From: Gammaproteobacteria bacterium
GTDB taxonomy: Bacteria > Pseudomonadota > Gammaproteobacteria > Pseudomonadales > Azotimanducaceae
Direction: 5' to 3'
Assembly (NCBI GenBank): GCA_030432795.1
Contig: JAUILW010000018.1
Coordinates: 1-17,912, forward strand
Length of the DNA: 17,912 nucleotides
Shown: positions 14,059 through 17,912 of the stretch, piece after piece
How the letters are laid out: every line of letters starts with the position of its first letter
Position numbering within the stretch: position 1 is the stretch's first letter
The notes under the pieces: model-generated
Seen by the model: the letters and a program-made list of their open reading frames with translations, nothing else
The model's database searches: none
Told to the model about the DNA's origin: nothing
Made by a program: the position numbers and the translations under genes

Positions 14059-17000
14059 CTATTCCGTGCCGGTCATGAGGCTCGTGTTGCCGCCAGCAGC
14101 AGTGGTGTCGGTGCACACGTGACGCTCAACCAGGTAGGCCATGGGGTCCCAGGGGTAGCTGGAGAAACGCAGGATGGCCCCCGTGCGCTCGGCGAGCGCC
14201 GTGCGCAGGGTACGTGTCGTGTCGTCGTCTCCGGCATAGGCCACCACGTCAAACCCATTCGCGTGAGACAGCGCCCGTTCGGTCGGTAGTCCCTCAGCGA
14301 AGGTCACCGGCAGCCCCTGTGTCTGCCATGCCTGTACCTGCTCCAGAACCGCTGATCCTGCCGCGCCGAACAGCACGGCGGCGCAGCCGCATGCAAGGGC
14401 GCAGTGCCCCTGCAGGAGCAACTGGCTTGGCTCCGGCCCGAGACACAGCGCCACGCCCCGTGGGTGCAGCGTGAGGGTGTTGCGCTCTCCGGTCGGCCCA
14501 GGTGTGGTGAAGCTGAGTTGTGGCAGCGTCAGGCCCGCTGGCGGTGCGGGCAGCGCGCCTGACCGGTTTGCCGTGCCGTGGATGAGGCGCTGCAGTCGAC
14601 GACTACCCACCCGGCGCCGGTTTGCAGGCGAGGTGTCGGAATTGCCCGTGCCGTCGCGTAGCCTCGGCAGATAGAAGTAGCCGCCCGCTTTGGGGCCGGT
14701 GCCGGATAGCCCCTCGCCGCCAAACGGCTGGGTTTCCACCACCGCACCGATCTGATTGCGGTTGACGTACATGTTGCCCACCCTGAGGCGCTCGACGATC
14801 TCCTGCACGCGGTCGTCGAGGCGGGTATGCAGGCCAAAGGTCAGACCGTAGCCGCTTTCATTGATGGCGTTGATCACGGACGGCAAGTCGCGGGCACGGA
14901 AGGTGGCCAGGTGCAGGACCGGACCGAACACCTCCTGCGTCAGCGATTCGATACCGGCCACACGGATCAGCGTGGGCGGCACGAGGCAGGCGGTATCGTC
15001 CGCAAGCGGCGCCTGATGCAGAACGTCACTACTGTCGATGTGCGCGATGATGTCCCGATATGCCCCGACATCGATTACCGGCCCGAGGTCGGTGTCGGTC
15101 TGCCACGGGTCGCCCACTACCAGAGCATCCATGGCGCCACGAATCATGGCGATCATCCGCTCCGCCACATCTTCCTGCACGTACACAATGCGCAGCGCCG
15201 AGCAGCGCTGACCGGCGCTCTTGAAGGCGGAATTGACAATGTCGCGCACGGCTTGTTCGGCGAGTGCTGTGCTGTCGACGATCATGGCGTTGATGCCGCC
15301 GGTTTCGGCTATGAGCGGCGCGCGTGGATTCGCATGTTTGGCGAGTGCCCGATGAATGTGCTGCGCTGTGTCAAGAGAGCCGGTGAAGCAAACACCATCG
15401 GTACGCGCATCGGCGGTGATCGCAGCACCTATCACCGAGCCAGGTCCGGTGACCAGCTGCAGCGCGTCCGCGGGTACGCCTGCTTCATGCAGCAGAGCCA
15501 CTGCCGCGCGAGCGATGCGTGGCGTCTGCTCTGCGGGCTTGGCGATCACGCAGTTTCCGGCGGCGAGTGCTGCGGCTACCTGACCGGTGAAGATGGCGAG
15601 TGGGAAGTTCCACGGCGAGATGCACGCCACCACCCCGAGGGGTGCCCCTGCGAGGTTGTCGCACTGCCCGGCGTAGAAACGTAGAAAGTCGATCGCCTCA
15701 CGCAGCTCGGCAATCGCGTCGTCCAGGGTTTTGTGCGCCTCACGGCCCAGCAAGCCGATGAGTGTGCCGGTGCTGCCTTCAAAGCCATCAGCAGCGCGCA
15801 GGAGGATGGCGGCGCGTTCTGCTGACGCTGTGTCACTCCAGGTGGCGGCGTACGTTGCCAGACGCGCCATCGCCGCATCGGCCGATTCGACGCTGTGGTC
15901 GGGCACATTGTCGTGCGATGTGACATCGGCCCGGGCCGCGAGGAGGGCTTCGACGTGTGGTTGGTGCGTGATATCCCAGCCACGGGCGCCGCTGCGGCCG
16001 GCAATCAGCGCGCGCGGCCGCCGCAGCTTCGGATTGTGTGCATCAGCGGCAGGATCTATCGCCGAGAAGGGATCTTTCGCGACGGTTTCTGGCGCTACGC
16101 GTTCGTCGACGATCTGGTGCACGAAGGAGCTGTTGGCGCCGTTCTCCAGAAGGCGACGCACCAGGTACGCGAGCAGGTCGCGGTGCACGCCGACCGGCGC
16201 GTAGATGCGCGTTTGCGTGCCGTGCGCAATGCGACAGATTTCATGCAGGGCTTCGCCCATGCCGTGCAGGCGTTGCAGTTCGAAATTCTCCGCTGCGTGC
16301 CGCTTGGCCAGGTGCAGCACCGTAGCGATCGTATGGGCGTTGTGCGTGGCGAACTGCGGGTACACATGATCCTGCATGCGCAGCAGCGCATCGGTGCAGG
16401 CGGCGTAGGCAATGTCCGTGTGGGCCTTCCTGGTAAAGACCGGATAACTCTCCAGCCCAAGTACCTGCGCACGTTTGACCTCTGTGTCCCAGTAGGCGCC
16501 TTTCACCAGCCGCACCATGATGCGTCTGCGACGCTGCTGTGCCTGCTCGTGCAGCCAGTGCAGCACCGGCATGGCGCGGCGCCCGTACGCCTGCACCACG
16601 ACGCCCAGACCCTCCCAGCTGGCCAGCGCAGGTTCCGCCAGCAGTGCTTCGATGATCTCCAGCGACGGCTCCAGACGATCGGCCTCCTCGGCGTCGATGT
16701 TGAAGCCGATGTTGCTGCCGGCGGCGAGTACCGCCAGCGAGCGCACCCGCGCCAGCAGGGTGTCGAAGTAGTGTGCACGATGCGTCGCCTCGTAACGTGG
16801 GTGCAGCGCTGAGAGCTTGACGGAGATGCCGGGGTTGCCGCGCACATCGTCGCCGGCACGCCGTGCGATGGCGGTGATGGCGTCGGCGTAGGCCAGGTGG
16901 TATCGGCGCGCGTCGGCGTCCGTGCGCGCGCCTTCGCCGAGCATGTCGTAGGAGTAGGTGTAGCCATTGCGCTGTGCCGCTTCGGCATTGTCCATGGCCG

Positions 17001-17583
17001 CTTCAATGCTCTGCCCGAGCACGAACTGTTCGCCGAGCTCGCGCATGGCGCGGCTGACGGCGGTACGGATCACCGGCTCGCCGACCCGGCGGATGAGCCC
17101 GCGCAGCGTGGAGACGACACCTGCGTCTTCCGCCTCGCCAAGCACCCGACCGGTGAGCATCAGTGCCCAGGTGGAAGCGTTGACGAGCACTGAAGACGCG
17201 CGCCCCGAGTGCGCGTCCCAGTCGGAGCTGGTGATCTTGTCGGCGATGAGGTCGTCGACAGTATCCGCATCGGGTACCCGCAGCAGCGCTTCTGCAAGGC
17301 ACATCAGGGCAATCCCCTCGTCGGTAGAGAGCCCGTACTCCGATAGAAACGCTTCCATCAGCGTGGGGTCGCTTTCGTCGCGCACCCGCTGCACCAGCGT
17401 AGCACCTGCGCGGGCGATCTCGGCGCGCTCCACCTCGGACAAATCGACGGATTCGATCATCTGGGTGAGCAGGGTGGTTTCGTCTGTCAGGTAGCCGTTG
17501 CGGATGCCTTCGAGGTCGTCTCCCAAGACATGTCTCCCGGGTTGCTCTTGGATTTTGCGGGGCAAGCCAGCACCATACGCCAT
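14059..17583 (-). CDS. putA: Bifunctional proline dehydrogenase / L-glutamate-gamma-semialdehyde dehydrogenase
   Basis: PutA oxidises proline to glutamate in two steps, FAD-dependent and then NAD-dependent. The PRODH part (about residues 175-485, counted from the ATG at 17583) has YSYDMLGEGART, GISVKLSALHPR, RLVKGAYWDTE and the proline-binding Arg pair in YLVRRLLENG (Arg476-Arg477). The dehydrogenase part (about 530-990) has ISPWNFPLAIFTG, catalytic Cys794 in SAGQRCSALR, Glu760 in AETGGIN, and PFGGEGLSGTGPKAGG. A C-terminal domain follows, ending with DTTAAGGNTSLM. There is no N-terminal ribbon-helix-helix, so it is not the self-repressing trifunctional type. The start is uncertain: GTG 17604, ATG 17583 (1174 residues) or TTG 17526, and only the TTG has a good Shine-Dalgarno. 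It converges with the DUF3604 gene and diverges from folD. Confidence 0.97.
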   Translation of the reverse strand: MAYGAGLPRKIQEQPGRHVLGDDLEGIRNGYLTDETTLLTQMIESVDLSEVERAEIARAGATLVQRVRDESDPTLMEAFLSEYGLSTDEGIALMCLAEALLRVPDADTVDDLIADKITSSDWDAHSGRASSVLVNASTWALMLTGRVLGEAEDAGVVSTLRGLIRRVGEPVIRTAVSRAMRELGEQFVLGQSIEAAMDNAEAAQRNGYTYSYDMLGEGARTDADARRYHLAYADAITAIARRAGDDVRGNPGISVKLSALHPRYEATHRAHYFDTLLARVRSLAVLAAGSNIGFNIDAEEADRLEPSLEIIEALLAEPALASWEGLGVVVQAYGRRAMPVLHWLHEQAQQRRRRIMVRLVKGAYWDTEVKRAQVLGLESYPVFTRKAHTDIAYAACTDALLRMQDHVYPQFATHNAHTIATVLHLAKRHAAENFELQRLHGMGEALHEICRIAHGTQTRIYAPVGVHRDLLAYLVRRLLENGANSSFVHQIVDERVAPETVAKDPFSAIDPAADAHNPKLRRPRALIAGRSGARGWDITHQPHVEALLAARADVTSHDNVPDHSVESADAAMARLATYAATWSDTASAERAAILLRAADGFEGSTGTLIGLLGREAHKTLDDAIAELREAIDFLRFYAGQCDNLAGAPLGVVACISPWNFPLAIFTGQVAAALAAGNCVIAKPAEQTPRIARAAVALLHEAGVPADALQLVTGPGSVIGAAITADARTDGVCFTGSLDTAQHIHRALAKHANPRAPLIAETGGINAMIVDSTALAEQAVRDIVNSAFKSAGQRCSALRIVYVQEDVAERMIAMIRGAMDALVVGDPWQTDTDLGPVIDVGAYRDIIAHIDSSDVLHQAPLADDTACLVPPTLIRVAGIESLTQEVFGPVLHLATFRARDLPSVINAINESGYGLTFGLHTRLDDRVQEIVERLRVGNMYVNRNQIGAVVETQPFGGEGLSGTGPKAGGYFYLPRLRDGTGNSDTSPANRRRVGSRRLQRLIHGTANRSGALPAPPAGLTLPQLSFTTPGPTGERNTLTLHPRGVALCLGPEPSQLLLQGHCALACGCAAVLFGAAGSAVLEQVQAWQTQGLPVTFAEGLPTERALSHANGFDVVAYAGDDDTTRTLRTALAERTGAILRFSSYPWDPMAYLVERHVCTDTTAAGGNTSLMTGTE
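17524..17538 (-). promoter_or_regulatory. putA: Shine-Dalgarno and alternative TTG start for putA
   Basis: On the minus strand GGGAGA (17533-17538) lies six bases before an in-frame TTG (17524-17526). It would give an N-terminus GDDLEGIRNGYLTDE and a 78-bp gap to folD. The ATG at 17583 has only a weak purine stretch in front of it. The distal start therefore looks better by ribosome-binding evidence, and the proximal by codon. Confidence 0.4.
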
Positions 17584-17604
17584 TGTCCACAGAGGTTTCT
17601 CCAC
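17527..17604. promoter_or_regulatory. Divergent putA-folD start region
   Basis: The two start regions are back to back, with between 0 and 78 bp between start codons depending on which putA start is used. At least one promoter must overlap the other gene's 5' sequence. For folD, AGAGG at 17591-17595 lies nine bases before the GTG at 17605 and is its likely ribosome-binding site. No convincing sigma-70 -35/-10 pair could be read on either strand. Confidence 0.4.
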
Positions 17605-17912
17605 GTGAAAGCGCAGATCATCGACGGCAAGGCCATCGCCCGGGACATTCGTGCCGAGACGAAGGCCCGCATCGCTACTCGGCTGGAGCAGGGCCTCTCA
17701 CGCCCGGGCCTTGCAACCGTGCTGGTGGGTGCCGACGAAGCGTCTCGCATCTACGTGCGCAACAAGCGTCGCGCCTGTGCAGAAGTGGGCATTGCGTCCT
17801 TCGACCACGACCTGCCGAGCAGCACGACGCAGGCCGCGCTGCTGGATCTGGTAGGGCAGCTCAACCTCGATGAGCGCGTGCACGGTATCCTCGTGCAGAT
17901 CCCGCTGCCGGC
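17605..17912 (+). CDS. folD: Methylenetetrahydrofolate dehydrogenase / methenyltetrahydrofolate cyclohydrolase (3' partial)
   Basis: FolD interconverts methylene-, methenyl- and formyl-tetrahydrofolate in the cytoplasm, supplying one-carbon units for purine and formyl-Met synthesis. The first 102 residues are visible and the gene runs off the right edge. It starts KAQIIDGKAIARDIR after a GTG, and carries LVGADEASRIYVRNKRRACAE's catalytic Tyr and Lys (YVRNK), then LPSSTTQAALLDLVGQLN and VHGILVQIPLP with the conserved Gln. These are hallmark FolD positions in the expected order and spacing. The GTG is preferred because the IIDGKAIA start matches the family and AGAGG lies nine bases upstream. 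No ATG replaces it in frame. It is divergent from putA with no sign of functional linkage. Confidence 0.95.
   Translation, partial: MKAQIIDGKAIARDIRAETKARIATRLEQGLSRPGLATVLVGADEASRIYVRNKRRACAEVGIASFDHDLPSSTTQAALLDLVGQLNLDERVHGILVQIPLP

Noticed and set aside
13981..14289. Small plus-strand ORF across the end of copy B and the putA 3' end
   Set aside because: It spans non-coding repeat and the antisense of the conserved PutA C-terminus, with no supporting features.
17542..17577. Possible folD promoter (TTGCTC or TTGGAT as -35)
   Set aside because: No acceptable -10 hexamer occurs at 16-18 bp spacing; the match is at chance level.

Overview
The window comes from a fairly GC-rich Gram-negative bacterium, most likely a gammaproteobacterium. 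That placement rests on an OmpA-type peptidoglycan-binding domain and a large predicted outer-membrane beta-barrel, a lipoprotein with outer-membrane sorting residues, and a PutA enzyme with a C-terminal domain. The genus cannot be read from the sequence. No rRNA, tRNA, CRISPR array or transposase gene was seen.

Positions 1-11684 are one uninterrupted plus-strand reading frame whose start lies left of the window. It encodes a giant modular surface protein. In order it has three DUF11-like modules alternating with two predicted propeller domains, about 1000 residues of acidic calcium-binding thrombospondin type 3 (TSP3) repeats, an SdrD B-like domain, a carboxypeptidase-regulatory-like domain, a DUF11 domain, a second SdrD B-like domain and two OmpA-like domains. 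The last third, from 8094, looks like a separate outer-membrane protein: it has its own Shine-Dalgarno sequence, ATG and Sec signal peptide, yet no stop codon separates it from the upstream part. This in-frame junction is the most unusual coding feature here.

Positions 11685-14058 hold a lipoprotein of the DUF3604 family (11873-13897), which has PHP/amidohydrolase-like metal-binding motifs. It is bracketed by two copies, in opposite orientation, of a non-coding element of about 140-150 bp. Each copy folds into four hairpins, and several base differences between the copies are compensatory. The right copy has terminal inverted repeats and supplies the stop codon of the DUF3604 gene. A fragment of a third copy abuts the left one.

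Positions 14059-17583 on the minus strand encode PutA, the bifunctional enzyme that oxidises proline to glutamate. It converges on the DUF3604 gene. Divergent from it, and starting only tens of bases away, is the 5' part of folD (17605 to the window end), a folate one-carbon enzyme. These two are ordinary housekeeping genes. The accessory interest lies in the giant surface protein and the structured repeat pair.
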